From Gracilaria domingensis (Eukaryota; Rhodophyta; Florideophyceae; Gracilariales; Gracilariaceae), in the NCBI GenBank assembly GCA_022539475.1, contig VCMS01000127.1, forward strand, positions 104,807 through 168,806: a stretch of 64,000 bases of DNA, given 5' to 3'. Positions 31,995 to 42,582 of this stretch are shown here, piece after piece. Numbering within the stretch: the stretch's first letter is position 1; every line of letters starts with the position of its first letter. Position numbers and translations under genes: made by a program. The notes beneath the pieces are model-generated. The model searched no databases. It saw only the letters and a program-made list of their open reading frames with translations, and was not told the origin of the DNA.

Positions 31995-32007
31995 GTTGCC
32001 GCTCGCA

Positions 32008-32889
32008 ATGGCACACACTTCGCCCGTTCGCGTCCTCCTCAACGGCGGCGCGTCGCCGCGATGCGCTGCGCGCAAGCCATCGGCGCCATCGCCTTCACCG
32101 CCGGCCTCGTCGGCGCCATCGCCGCCGCTTCCGGCCTCGTCGGCGCTATCGCCGCCGCTTCCGGCCTCGTCGGCGCCATCGCCGTCGCCCCCGGCCACAT
32201 CGGCGCCATCGCCTTCATCGCCTTCATCGCCTTCATCCCCGGCCTCGTCTGGCGCGCGGCGCGCGCAGACGGCCACGCCGTTGTGCGAGGGCTGCCAGTC
32301 GCCGCACGACGCTTCGTACGGCTCTGGTCGCTTCTGCTCGGTGCACTGCGCGCGTCGCGTGGCCGCATCGACAAAATGGCATAAACAGCGCATGCGCGCG
32401 CGCGTGAAGCGGGTGCGCTCGCAAAAGAGCTCGTCTCGCTCGGCATCTTCGCAATGCTCTGCACATAGCACGCCGTTCTTGCTGCCGGCGCGCGCGGCGC
32501 CAATGCACTACTACCGCGCGCCCGTTGCGCGCGTGGCATACGACGCCGCGTTCGTGCCTCAATTGGTGGCGCTTCCGTACGCGGATGGGCAAGCGATGGC
32601 GGTTGGAGTTGCCGCCGCGCCGTACCAGCTCGCGCATCAACATGCGCCGGTGCACGCGCACATGATGCCGTGCGCTTGTTTACCGCCGTACGCAGCAGTG
32701 GGCGCTTGTGCGCAGCGCAGCTACGCGCCTCTGGCGGCGCCAATATCGCCGGCGCACCAAATGTTCTGGAAGCCGTCGTTGAAACAAAACTGCACTAACG
32801 CTCTGACTAATAACTGCTGGCCGAGGAACGAGTCGCATGCCGTGGCGGAGGCACTGTTGCGCTTGCGGTCCACCGAGAAGCGCGCCTAG
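32008..32889 (+). CDS. Small zinc-finger protein with Ser/Pro minisatellite
   Basis: 293 residues from the ATG downstream of the C22 run (the frame is open further up, to 31849, but through the homopolymer). Residues about 25-85 are a Ala/Ser/Pro repeat coded by a 30-nt minisatellite. A compact C4-type motif follows: 'CEGCQSPHDASYGSGRFCS' then 'VHCARRVAAS'. This GSGRFC-containing knuckle occurs in diverse plant, algal and HNH-endonuclease-linked proteins. The rest is Ala/Tyr/His/Met-rich and resembles a transcriptional-activator-like tail. No function is assigned; DNA or RNA binding is plausible. Confidence 0.55.
   Translation: MAHTSPVRVLLNGGASPRCAARKPSAPSPSPPASSAPSPPLPASSALSPPLPASSAPSPSPPATSAPSPSSPSSPSSPASSGARRAQTATPLCEGCQSPHDASYGSGRFCSVHCARRVAASTKWHKQRMRARVKRVRSQKSSSRSASSQCSAHSTPFLLPARAAPMHYYRAPVARVAYDAAFVPQLVALPYADGQAMAVGVAAAPYQLAHQHAPVHAHMMPCACLPPYAAVGACAQRSYAPLAAPISPAHQMFWKPSLKQNCTNALTNNCWPRNESHAVAEALLRLRSTEKRA
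32071..32220 (+). repeat. 30-nt coding minisatellite
   Basis: Units beginning CCGGCCTCGTCGGCGC at 32101, 32131 and 32161, with a diverged unit at 32191 and a partial one before. Each unit encodes ten residues of the type SAPSPPLPAS. Confidence 0.85.
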
Positions 32890-33046
32890 CCGATCGCATG
32901 CGGATCAAACGCTTCGAGACGACAGTCCCTCAGACGAGCATGCCCGTGGCGCACGTGTGCACTTCTTTAGATATGATATACAACAAACAATAAACACACT
33001 ACCCCATTATCCACTAGCGAATTCACTAGCGAACTCACTAGCGAAC

Positions 33047-34024
33047 TCACTTGCCCTCGGCCACAAGAATCATGCGATTTGTGCTTCGCTCCACTTTCAG
33101 CGACGCCTTGCACTTGTCACACTTCACATCCGCAGTGTCCTGGAAACCTGCCTGGTTCAACACGTTTCCGAACAGCACATGCGTGCGTCGCCCGCAGCTC
33201 GGGCAGTCTCCGACCATGATCTCAGCCTTCGGCACCACCAGTCCCGTCAACAACCTCGACCCGATGACGATCGCTGGTGACCCCAGCACAAGCGAGATGA
33301 CAGGATCCACACTATGCAGTGGCGTCAGCTCAAACGCAAGCGACAGCCATATCAACCCAAACAGAATGCCCGCAGGAACGTACAGCACAAACGTTCTGCG
33401 CTTGTCCGTGATCACATCCGAAAACGTTAACTGCCTCTTTACCGAGCATCGCGGTCCACGCTGAATGGCCACCACGCTGCCCTGGTTCATCAGCTTGGTC
33501 TTGAGCTCATCAAACTCCTCGTCAGGCATGGTAGGCGCTCCTCTCTCATAGCTTTTGGCCGCCTCAAGAAAGCGGAACTCGTCTCGATCGAGCGAAATGA
33601 CGTCCGAGCCTTGCCAAGTGAGCTCGTCCTTGAGCGCGTCAAACTCAGCATTGCTGACAATGGGTTTGCCACGAAAATACGCCTGCACGGCGTCCAAAAA
33701 TAGGGATTCCTTGGCACGAAGAGACAGTTCCAGACGACGACCCGTCCTCGGGTTAATGGAGCAGAAGCCGCCAATGTTCTCGTCAAGCACCACCTCAGTC
33801 TCTGATTGCAACGGCTTTCCGTTGGACTTTGGCGCTGTAGCGCCGTTTTCGGAGGGCGCGGCTGACGAAGAAGACGCAGGCTTGTTCGAAGATGTCGGAC
33901 CGCCGTCACTCGCCGCCATGTAAACGCGACGGGGAACGAGAGAACGCAGCCGCGAGCGCGGACATGTTTGCAACGGGGACGGCGAGAAAAACAGCGTGCG
34001 CGATGGAGTGGTGACGAACGCCAT
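33047..34024 (-). CDS. PGRL1-like thylakoid protein
   Basis: 325 residues. N-terminal about 60 residues are Ser/Thr/Arg-rich, a plastid transit peptide. The mature part matches PGRL1: 'LDENIGGFCSINPRTGRR', 'LSLRAKESLFLDAVQAYF', 'GKPIVSNAEFDALKDEL', 'WQGSDVISL', 'YERGAPTMPDEEFDELKTKL' and 'GPRCSVKRQ'. Two transmembrane segments follow (about 'FVLYVPAGILFGLIWLSLAF' and 'VISLVLGSPAIVIGSRLLTG'), then a stromal tail with a zinc-binding pair ('CPSCGRRTHVLFGNVL' and 'CDKCKASL'). PGRL1 works with PGR5 in ferredoxin-dependent cyclic electron flow around photosystem I. The redox-active cysteines of plant PGRL1 correspond to the N-terminal 'GFCS' and the C-terminal pairs. It shows that the host is photosynthetic or descends from a plastid-bearing lineage. 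It is divergent from the carnosine methyltransferase gene. Confidence 0.88.
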   Translation of the reverse strand: MAFVTTPSRTLFFSPSPLQTCPRSRLRSLVPRRVYMAASDGGPTSSNKPASSSSAAPSENGATAPKSNGKPLQSETEVVLDENIGGFCSINPRTGRRLELSLRAKESLFLDAVQAYFRGKPIVSNAEFDALKDELTWQGSDVISLDRDEFRFLEAAKSYERGAPTMPDEEFDELKTKLMNQGSVVAIQRGPRCSVKRQLTFSDVITDKRRTFVLYVPAGILFGLIWLSLAFELTPLHSVDPVISLVLGSPAIVIGSRLLTGLVVPKAEIMVGDCPSCGRRTHVLFGNVLNQAGFQDTADVKCDKCKASLKVERSTNRMILVAEGK

Positions 34025-34565
34025 GTCGGACAAAACGCTGTTGCACGCCTCGTGGAAGCGACGCTATCTTAGACAGTGGCGAGGAAGGAGAGAGACGGCG
34101 GGGGGAGGTAGCGAAAGGCGGACTGAAGCGGTGCGCTAGAATGGTCAACGCGGCGCAGAGCGCGAGCGCATTGGTTGGTGACGGTGGCCAAATACGCGGC
34201 GCGCGGGGGCTGCTGCGGTGATGGAGCTCCCTGTGGTGCGCGTACCCCCGCCGGGAAGCGTCGCGCGCGCTCATTGGATCTCGTGGCCCCGCGCCGCTCT
34301 CCCGAAACGGCCGTCATGCCGACGGCAGCTGACCGCCCCGCGTGGCGTCGTGGCCACGCTACACGGCACATTTCGACACGGCGGTCGCTTCGTGCAGCCG
34401 GACATTCGTCGCGCGTGCTCTTTGCCAGTGTAAGGAGGCGTGGAACAGCGCACCGATAGCACCTCGCTGCTTCATGTACATGTCCAAATGCCCTCCTCAC
34501 GCCATGCGCGTTGAGCAACTTCCCGCCCAGTTCCCGCCTCCCCCCATCGCCGCGCTCGCTCCGAC
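34025..34565. promoter_or_regulatory. GC-rich divergent promoter (PGRL1 / methyltransferase)
   Basis: 540 bp of GC-rich DNA between two divergent start codons; many short overlapping frames are composition artefacts. A shared promoter region is inferred from layout. Confidence 0.45.
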
Positions 34566-35720
34566 ATGAGCGTCTTGCATGACCATGGCCTCAGCCTTCA
34601 GCAGTTTCCGGCCAAGGCGCTGGATGCGTACGGCAAGGTCGAGTTCTCACGCCTCGATCGCAAGCTCAACATGTTCCGCACCTTGCCTGAGCACGACCGC
34701 GATCTTCTGCCCGAATTCGACCAGCGCCTGTCTGCCATTGCCGAGTGCATCGAACAGAACGCCCAGTTGCTAACCGTCATGGTACAAAGTGCCGTCTCCA
34801 TACGAGCCCCCATCCCAACTTCTACGAATGAGCAAAACGGCCCCACTACCGACTCAGGCACACCCAATAAAGAGAAACTGTCGAATGGCGACTTGGACCA
34901 TGATGCAACCAACGACGAACAGAACCAATATCTAGCCCGCCAGGTCTGTCGTGGGTTCGCCCTGCTGGCGAGGGATTGGAGCGTTGATGGTGACCAGCAG
35001 CGTGCCACTTGTTACAAGCCATTACTGGAAGCTGTGGAGCATGCGTACGAAGAAGCTGCCCGTGCGTCAAGATCGCTCGCTCGGAGGGACTTTCGCGTGT
35101 TAGTACCAGGCGCCGGAGCGGGGCGGTTGCCGTGGGAGCTGGTTCATCGCGGCTTTATGGTGGAAGGATGTGAGGCCAACGCAAGTGCGCTCTTGGTTGG
35201 CAACTACGTTCTAAACAGTTGCAGCCAGGATGACACTATAACAGTGTACCCTTTTGCTCATGACCATTCTAATGTCAGATCGAGGTCACAAGCCATTCGA
35301 GGCGTGCAAGTGCCCGACGTGAATCCCAAAGACATTCCACCTCACACTGACTTCTCAATTCGCGCGGGCAGTTTTCTCGACGCATATGACGGCCACGACA
35401 GTACCTGGGATGCTGTCGTCAGCTGCATGGCATTTGACCTCGGCGAATCGGTAATATCGCACGTGCGCAGAGTATCGCAAATTTTGAAACCGGGTGGTGT
35501 TTGGGCGTTTGTCGGACCGATGCCGTGTCTGGACGGAGGCCAACATGATATGATTCACTTATCGATTGGCGAGTTCATGACAATTGTGAGAAAGAGTGGT
35601 TTCAAAATAGTTAAGCAGGATATGGTTCGTTGCATGCACTCAAATGACCCTGGCTCCATGCGCGCTGTGCATGTGGAATGTCCTCTTGTTGTGGCTCTCA
35701 AGGTACGACCAGCCTTGTAG
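34566..35720 (+). CDS. Carnosine N-methyltransferase (N2227/CARNMT1-like)
   Basis: 384 residues, single exon. The N-terminal helical region ('LDRKLNMFRTLPEHDRDLL') and the catalytic part match CARNMT1: 'LLARDWSVDGDQQRATCYKP', 'FRVLVPGAGAGRLPWELVHR' (SAM-binding motif I), 'GCEANASALLVGNYVLN', 'VYPFAHDHSNVRSRSQAIRG', 'VPDVNPKDIPPHTDFSIRAG', 'WDAVVSCMAFD' and 'ILKPGGVWAFVGPM'. The animal enzyme methylates carnosine to anserine and was also linked to His methylation of proteins. In an alga the substrate is unknown; protein or small-peptide histidine methylation is plausible. Residues 70-115 are a disordered insert. Confidence 0.85.
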   Translation: MSVLHDHGLSLQQFPAKALDAYGKVEFSRLDRKLNMFRTLPEHDRDLLPEFDQRLSAIAECIEQNAQLLTVMVQSAVSIRAPIPTSTNEQNGPTTDSGTPNKEKLSNGDLDHDATNDEQNQYLARQVCRGFALLARDWSVDGDQQRATCYKPLLEAVEHAYEEAARASRSLARRDFRVLVPGAGAGRLPWELVHRGFMVEGCEANASALLVGNYVLNSCSQDDTITVYPFAHDHSNVRSRSQAIRGVQVPDVNPKDIPPHTDFSIRAGSFLDAYDGHDSTWDAVVSCMAFDLGESVISHVRRVSQILKPGGVWAFVGPMPCLDGGQHDMIHLSIGEFMTIVRKSGFKIVKQDMVRCMHSNDPGSMRAVHVECPLVVALKVRPAL

Positions 35721-36426
35721 TGAACTGTAAACTTACTTTTTGGCAACCATTCTCTACGCAATGCGTTGCCAGTGGCGGTAAAGCTGAATCTAAACGCATA
35801 ATGTCTAGTAGTGACCTGCACCTCTCTTGCGTGAAAAGATATCCACAAGGAAGACTTGCTAAACATAGCAATCCCACTCAGCAATGTGTGAACATGGAGT
35901 TCCTTGCCAATCGCTAAAGCCTATGCATACTTCTCAAGCATTAGGAATGCATCCGTTGCATCTTGTTCGCTGACACTCCCAAAAACCAATTCAAGCAACC
36001 TAGATATCTTTGCTCAAGATCAGTGGTCGAATGGACAAGCACCGTTGGCGAAGCCGCACTCGACCGTCTGCAGCTGATTGACAACTTGCAGGACAACTTC
36101 CACTGTAAGGGCGAAGTCCCGTATTAGCAGCATTTTTGCATTGCTGTTTGGGGGCACTACGCCACTGTACGTCCAACCATCCCATCCTTTTCCCTGATAC
36201 CTACGCCACGTCCACCGCTTCACAGAGAGAACAGGTATTTCGAGTCACAACTTCCAATCGCAGCCTCCCCATTTTGCAGACATTGCTTCGATCTTCGGCC
36301 ATTCCCTTCAAAACTGCAGCTTTCGCCCCCTTACAACGCTTGTCGAACGCATCAGTGTTTACAAACTGAAACTTAGAAGAATATTGAGATTTGGAGTTTC
36401 TGGATTCCACCACTCGTCTCAAGACT
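35721..36426. other. Intergenic, no gene recognised
   Basis: About 700 bp of balanced composition. Short frames only. Confidence 0.4.
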
Positions 36427-37308
36427 ATGACGGACGTCGCACCCACGGATTCTTCGGAAACTGTTAATGGCACCGAATCTGTTCCTAACACGCAAACGTC
36501 CGATGCTGATGCGCAGTCAAACAAAACCGAAATGTCCGAGATAGAGAGAATCAAAGCAGCCCATGCTGCTCGTCGATCACGTCGCTCACGCGGCGCTTCA
36601 TCCCTGTCCGTGCCAACCCCAACCGAATCAAAGTCGCAAGATGCGCCAGCAGATGAAGACCCAGCAGTTGCAAAAGTTCGAAAGGAATACGAAGACCAGG
36701 TATCAAAGCTCACTCAAGATCTCAGCAACATCAAGTTGGAAATGGCCTCGTTGCGAAGGAACCACTTGCAGAACATCAAACAGATTACCCATTCTCGCGA
36801 TATGTTTGCAATGCAACTCGCAAAGGAGCAGACAGGTACAGCGAAGACTTCCACTACAGGCGCCAAGAAGCTGGAAGATATGGAAGTCCAGCTTCGAGCT
36901 GCCAGGACCAGGAACAATGATCTGGAGAACGAAAACACGGTCTTGCGCGAGGAAGTAAAGCAGCTCAACTTCAGAGTTCAGGCCAGTAAGACTCTAGATG
37001 CTGCGTCAGATGGTTATGAAAAGATCGTGTCGGAATTGGTAGAGACCAAGGTGAAGTGTGCACAGCTTGAAGAGGAGAAGGAAGAGCTTCTAAGAATGAA
37101 CAAGGAATTGTCTTCTACTTCACACGTGCTACGCGAAGCCAATGGTGAGCTCGAAAAGAGCAGGTCTCATTGGGTCGTTCAGTGTGCTGAAATCGAGCGG
37201 CAAAGAACGGAGTTAGAAGCAAAGATAAAGGAATATGAAAACGCAACGAATCCCAGCACCGAGGCCCCATCGGATACCGGTTCCTTACAGGACGTCAAAC
37301 TGAACTAA
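36427..37308 (+). CDS. Coiled-coil protein, family not recognised
   Basis: 293 residues from the first in-frame ATG. A disordered, charged and Ser-rich N-terminus (about 1-85) with an Arg/Ser stretch ('AAHAARRSRRSRGASS') is followed by nearly continuous heptad coiled coil to residue 280 ('SKLTQDLSNIKLEMASLRR' onward, rich in Leu, Glu, Lys). No GRIP, kinesin or other terminal domain is seen. A structural or tethering role is plausible, but nothing in the context fixes it. Confidence 0.6.
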   Translation: MTDVAPTDSSETVNGTESVPNTQTSDADAQSNKTEMSEIERIKAAHAARRSRRSRGASSLSVPTPTESKSQDAPADEDPAVAKVRKEYEDQVSKLTQDLSNIKLEMASLRRNHLQNIKQITHSRDMFAMQLAKEQTGTAKTSTTGAKKLEDMEVQLRAARTRNNDLENENTVLREEVKQLNFRVQASKTLDAASDGYEKIVSELVETKVKCAQLEEEKEELLRMNKELSSTSHVLREANGELEKSRSHWVVQCAEIERQRTELEAKIKEYENATNPSTEAPSDTGSLQDVKLN

Positions 37309-37419
37309 AACTGTATGTGAAGATTATTACATAGCTCTAGCTATAGAGTGCTACGCACGCCATAATAGCGAATAGTCTCTGTTTGTTTGTCGACAAGGAC
37401 TGCTAGTTAGAGTTTATTC

Positions 37420-38400
37420 TTATCTTGGTGACATTCGAGTTCTTCCGGAGGGCGGTAGTCCGCGGCCATAGGTGGAGGCCTGTGACATTCCTGTGGATCC
37501 CACTGATGGCACTGGTGACATACGTCTCCTTTTCGATGCGCCTGATGAAAATGCTGACATGTCGGCCGGGTCTGCCGAACGATCATTGCTTCCATTTGAC
37601 GTATGACGTCTTCTCCTGGGAGGAGATTCATCCATTTCGGCCTGTGACTCCTTTTCTGCCCGTTCGGCGGAAGCACGTAGTCTCGCCGAGGCAGCTCGAG
37701 AAGACATGCGACCTCCACGCCCAAGACATTTCTCGACATGCTGTGCATAGCGCGATGCTGAAATGTTTGAAGTGCAATTTGAGCACACTACAGTGACGTT
37801 GCGTTCACTGTATAGCAAACAAGAGCCGTATGATCCTGGCACAACCCTGGCGAGCCGCTTTTTCTCATGACGACCTTTCTCATCAGCCACACGCACCTTT
37901 GCAAAAGCCGATGTGCACCGTTTAGTTTCGTGAGCCAAATATGCTTGTCTCTTGAACTGTACAACCACTTCTGTGACGGCCCATTTGATCATATGCTCAT
38001 AGAGACGTAAAGCGACATCGAGGACCGTGAAGTTAGATTCGTTCTCTTTGCTTTCCATGACGACCTTGTGAGCGTCTTCGTAAGCTTGAAGACAGTTGGC
38101 GGAGCGGATGTCAATCTCTTCTATGGCTTCCGGCCGGGAATTTTGGTGTATGACCGATGGCCATGCGGTTTCGGCAGCGGTGATCTCTCGAAGAGGCCTT
38201 ATTCTAAAACGGAGAGCAGGAGCTATCTCTGTCTTGGGCGGGACAAAACTGGGCACTACAATGTGGTCTGTTGAGTCATTGTCGGACCTAGAGTGCTTGT
38301 GGGAAGAAGGGGAGGATGCATGAGAATTGGTGGCTGAACCAGCGGCTGAGGGGGCGACTGAGACAGTCGACGTCCGGGAGCGGCGCTTGCGCGGAGCCAT
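37420..38400 (-). CDS. SAGA deubiquitinase-module protein, Sgf11/ATXN7L3-like
   Basis: 326 residues from the ATG at 38400; the frame is open to 38616 but has no ATG, so an upstream non-ATG part is ignored. The key element is a Sgf11-type zinc finger: 'CSNCTSNISASRYAQHVEKC' then 'LGRGGRMSSRAASARLR'. In yeast Sgf11 and animal ATXN7L3 this finger binds the nucleosome acidic patch and anchors the Ubp8/USP22 H2B deubiquitinase. Before it lies a helical region ('LDVALRLYEHMIKWAVTEVV') that may bind partners. The protein is longer than yeast Sgf11 (99 residues), closer to ATXN7L3. The tail is basic and Ser-rich. Confidence 0.75.
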   Translation of the reverse strand: MAPRKRRSRTSTVSVAPSAAGSATNSHASSPSSHKHSRSDNDSTDHIVVPSFVPPKTEIAPALRFRIRPLREITAAETAWPSVIHQNSRPEAIEEIDIRSANCLQAYEDAHKVVMESKENESNFTVLDVALRLYEHMIKWAVTEVVVQFKRQAYLAHETKRCTSAFAKVRVADEKGRHEKKRLARVVPGSYGSCLLYSERNVTVVCSNCTSNISASRYAQHVEKCLGRGGRMSSRAASARLRASAERAEKESQAEMDESPPRRRRHTSNGSNDRSADPADMSAFSSGASKRRRMSPVPSVGSTGMSQASTYGRGLPPSGRTRMSPR

Positions 38401-38806
38401 GTACAAGACGCCGAGCGGCGCGAGCCATTGCTGGGGGACGGAGGAGCCGGAAGCTGCGGGCGCGTAGGGTTCGCCACCAACTCCGCGCCGGACTCCACTG
38501 GAGAGCGCTCTCAGCGCTGGCGCGCTCACTAAATTTTTTGACAGCCGGCACTGTCCCTGTTGGAAGCTGCGACTTGCCCGGCCGCATCCCGCTCGAACTC
38601 CGGTCCCATGTGCCAAAACTGATATCCGTGAAGGGTTTCATCATGCAAGGACGGCTTCATCCTCGACTCGCACGTCGCTGAGCACTTCTCTACACATCAG
38701 CGCTAGCGCCAAATCCACGATCGAGACACGTTCCTCCCAGTACGCAGTTAGACATTTTTACATGAACTCGCTATGACTACCATACGCTTGTTAGTTTCGA
38801 TCAGTC

Positions 38807-41063
38807 CTACAATACGTCCTCCAGCACCGCATGTAGTCTGTTCATCTCCATCACGTATTGCCCATCAGGCGCTGTTGTTCTAGCCATGTTGAGAATCATC
38901 AGCAGCTTCTTCACACCCAATTGCTCGCTCTCAAGTAGCGATATTGCAACTTCCCTGTCCCGTGAAGTTCTGAAATATGTTGGCGACAATCCTGATGAAT
39001 GGATGGAGGCGAAGTTTCCGTCAGCCTGTTGGCTAATGTTCATCGATTCTGCCGTGCCATCCAGAATTGCCTCTATCTCTTCCCGGATAAGCGTTTTTGT
39101 GGATAACACCGCCGAAAATGCCTGCTTGTAATCGAGCTTTTCCATCACATTCGCGTTACTAGTAGTAGCGAGGATCAAAAGCCGTCTTCCTTTCGGAGGA
39201 ACCTGTTTTGTGAGAATCATTAGCGTTTGTAGAACACTGTTGGTGAAACGCGGCCCAATCGGTGACCACTCAAAAAGGCGCTCAATGTTATCCAGAACAA
39301 TCACGGACAGTGAGGACTTGTGCGCATCGTCGAATATCTTCGCAAGCGCTTGACATTTTGAGAAATCCGAATAACCCACGAACGACTCGGGAGTGATAAG
39401 TCGCACAAACGGGAATCCTGACTCCACTGCCAGGAGTGCCGCTAGAGCGGTTTTACCAGTTCCTGGAGGGCCCTCAATCAGCACCGAAAATAACGGTGAC
39501 CGATCTGATGTGGCAACTTCGTCCCGAAATAGCTTACCGGCATTGAGTGATTTCCGAACTCGATCGCCATGAATAAGAAATCCCCCGAGTAAGCAACGCG
39601 CAAAGTCGTCCTTACCCATTCCGAAAGCAGGCTGTACTTCGACAAGTGCTCTTTCAAAGTCGTTCATGGTCACCCGAACACCAGAAGTGTCAACCTCTTT
39701 CTTCAAATCTCTGTAGTCAACGTGACGATTGAGGGCAAATGCTGCTGCAGACTTACAAAGACCTTCGATTTCGGCACCAGAGTAGTTCTTCGTTTGAGAT
39801 GCCAGACTCTCAAGGCTCACAGCACTGTCTAGCATGCCGTTCTCTTTCATCTTTGCGGTGTGAATCCGAAGAATTTGTTGTCTTCCCGCCTCATCCGGTA
39901 GAGAGATTTCTACGTGAACCTCCAAACGACCAGGTCGAAGCAATGCTTCGTCTATCATGTCCTTTCGATTTGTCATACCAATAACAAGAATATTATTCAA
40001 CGCATTAACACCATCAATCTTGGACAAAAGCTGATTCACGACTGTATCACCCACACCAGATGAGCTATTAGTTGTTCCGCGCTGTTTGCAAATGGCATCG
40101 ATTTCGTCGAAGATGATGATGTGAAGCTCGGACGAGTCGCCGTTCTCTGCATACTCTGTCTCTGCATCTTGAAACAGGTTGCGTATGTTCTCTTCACTTT
40201 GTCCGACGTACTTGTTGAGAATTTCCGGTCCATTCACAACTTTGGGTTCTTTTCCATTCAGCATTTTTCCTATCTGCCGAGCAATAAGGGTCTTACCTGT
40301 GCCGGGAGGTCCATAAAGCAGCATACCTTTCACGTTGAATGCCTAATTTCTGAATCACCGACGGTGGAAATACACGCGAAGCAAAGGCTCTGCGGAAAAT
40401 GTCCGAGAATTCCTTATCGAGACCTCCAATTCCCATCTTTTCGAAGTCGAAGTCTGAACGAAAGACATCCTTTGGTCTAGAATCACCACCCTTGATCTTA
40501 ACTGAGGAACCAGGAGCTTTCCCGAAGTAAAACTCAGTTGTAGGTGTTAGAATTGCCCGCTCAACAGCAGTACCAGCGACTAATGAAGAGCATTTCAATA
40601 GTACTGAAGTGCCATAGAAGTCGAGAACGAAGGATTGGCCGACCGTGGGTACATGTCCAACGAAATTTCGCACGCAGAGAGGAGACAGTTCTTCTGCCTC
40701 GAGCTCAATCGGGCTTGCTTTCTTTGAAACCAGATCGATTTCAAAAGTGGCCGCTTTGCACTCTATAGGAGTCTTCTTTGGCCATTCAAAGGGAGTGATT
40801 TCGACGTGGTCGCGGATTGCCAGACGAAGCTCTCTTCGTTGAATTGCATTGAACCCAACATTGGACGATTCGACAGCATTATGAGCGGCAACGACGTAGA
40901 CGAACTTCGTGTTGATTACCGCAAGCTCTGTGGTGGAGGGCAGATCAGATGGGTTCACGAATATCTTGTTGGTTCTTGCTAAATCGTTCGACGGACAAGA
41001 CGCGGCAATGAGCTTCACAGTGGCTGGGCTGATTCCAAGGCTTCCAAAGTTCCATCGCGACAT
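38807..41063 (-). CDS. NSF/Sec18 AAA ATPase, one apparent extra base
   Basis: N-ethylmaleimide-sensitive factor, the hexameric ATPase that separates SNARE complexes. N-domain: 'VKLIAASCPSNDLARTNKI' and 'FEIDLVSKKA'. D1: 'GIGGLDKEFSDIFRRAFASR', 'LLYGPPGTGKTLIARQIG' (Walker A), 'IIIFDEIDAICKQRG' (Walker B), 'LLRPGRLEVHVEISLPDE'. D2: 'LIEGPPGTGKTALAALLA' and 'VIVLDNIERLFEW'. The reading frame changes once, at 40334, where one base more than expected is found in GGCATTCAACGTGAAAGG; the total span is 3n+1, and with this base ignored it gives about 751 residues, the family length. No splice pair fits the spot. Either sequence error, mutation or unusual frameshift. The start is the ATG just before the conserved N-domain; the frame is open slightly further up after a TTTTCTAG that could be a splice acceptor. 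Confidence 0.85.
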
Positions 41064-42582
41064 ATTCTTCCGTCCCTTGCAATCGGTATACTGCTGTGCA
41101 CAGACCACCCTAGAAAAGGAAGACTAACACAGCAACTTTCTCGGAACTCTGTCCGACCTGGGTTCGCACGACTGGTGTTCGGTTCCCGTTACCGCAGAAA
41201 AGGAAGGCTGTCTAGCTAGCACATCAGTTTACTGCGCTGTAAGACATTAAGGCTTGATTGATCGATTGATCATTATATGCATGCTATACAAGTGTAGTGC
41301 AACTAAACCGTTGTGGCCCGATTTGGACCCAGTTGGGGACGTGAGCGTAGGACCCTGTGGCCAGGAGCTCTACCGTGGGCCCTCTGGACCTATATTTTGC
41401 TGCTCAAGACTTGCCTTGTATGTAAAGCCGCATATGTAAGAAAGAACTCTCCAAAATTTGTAGATGTAGATCTCCTGCCCTTTAGCTAGAGTGACGTAGT
41501 TGAGACAGATATATTTGCAGTAAGCTGAGCTCTCTCACAAGCGAGGCGGAGCTGAGGCTGACTTCAACGATGTCTGATTAAACATGAACCTCAGAAATTC
41601 TTTGCCTCTTTAAGGAGATAAACCTCCTTCTCAAGCTTTCCAATAGTTTAATGACAGAAATTTGCTGTCCAAAGCAAAGAAGATATTCGGTCCCATCCAT
41701 TGGCTTCGGCTACAATTACATTTGTCTTTGGAACGTTCTTCAGATAAGGTCATGATGGTCATCATGACCCGGTCATCGTCTCCAATATTTTCACATTAGA
41801 CATATTCCGGACCCCCACGCTCAACTCAAGCCTAGAAATGAACACCTTTGAGAACTTCTCAAGCTGAGTAAGAATGGTAGCCCTCTTCCTTCAATTTTAT
41901 TTTCGTTGACGCTACTTCATGTGGACTCATGGCTTTTGAAGGCTCCTGAATGGTTCTAAACTTCTCTCAGCTGTTCTATGCATGGGCAGCGTTTCTCCTT
42001 TCCTTCGTGCTGACGATAGCCCCCAATTTCAGGGCTGAAGTAATACCATCTGAAAAAGGTTCTCTCGCTCTCGTCGGAGACCCATTTGCTAACTCTTTTT
42101 TTTCTTTTGCCTATCGCACGGATGTGAATCAGACACAGGAACACCGCGGTGAGGCATGTAGTACATACCCATGGCCAAAGTTCAAACTAATCTCAACTGA
42201 TACTGGCGTATGAATCAGTGCAAGAGTAGGTATATCAATCTGGCAAAGATTGGCGTGCGACAAAGGTGTTAATATCATTCTCTTCGGTAATCATATGAAA
42301 GTACAGAGGTAGATAGTTGCTCTCTTGAAAACGAGACACGATAAGAATAATCTTAGAGGGGGAAAGGGAACTGTGGATACCTCTCACGATGGGTTGATGA
42401 CACCGCACAAAAGAGAGATACAGAAAAGGCTTTCATGATGTTGACAGACACGCTGCATTAGCCTTCTACGTTCCGCGAAGGGTCCAGGAATCGTTTGCAA
42501 GTCAGAAGTGTTAAAATTTTTGTTAGTGAAGTTGAACAGTTCTCAGCTCGAGCAGTTATTGTCTCGGACCGTGCACGAAGAG
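41064..42582. other. Gene-free stretch with a LINE tail
   Basis: About 1.5 kb. A LINE family-A 3' fragment is at 41590-41690 and a 22-nt palindrome at 41748-41769. No gene is recognised; a plus-strand frame of 87 codons at 41950 has no domain. Confidence 0.4.
41590..41690 (+). repeat. LINE family-A 3' end fragment
   Basis: Ends AAATTTGCTGTCCAAAGCAA followed by AGAAGA, the same terminus as the copies at 27.7 and 29.4 kb. Upstream it keeps the phrase TTCTTTGCCTCTTTAAGGAG, parallel to 'FLAFLKR' coding sequence in the sisters. Confidence 0.5.

Noticed and set aside
31849-32007. Upstream extension of the zinc-finger ORF
   Set aside because: Runs through a C22 homopolymer of uncertain length, so the frame is unreliable; the ATG at 32008 is preferred.
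41748-41769. 22-nt palindrome with GGTCATGATG arms
   Set aside because: Perfect but short; expected occasionally by chance in 64 kb.
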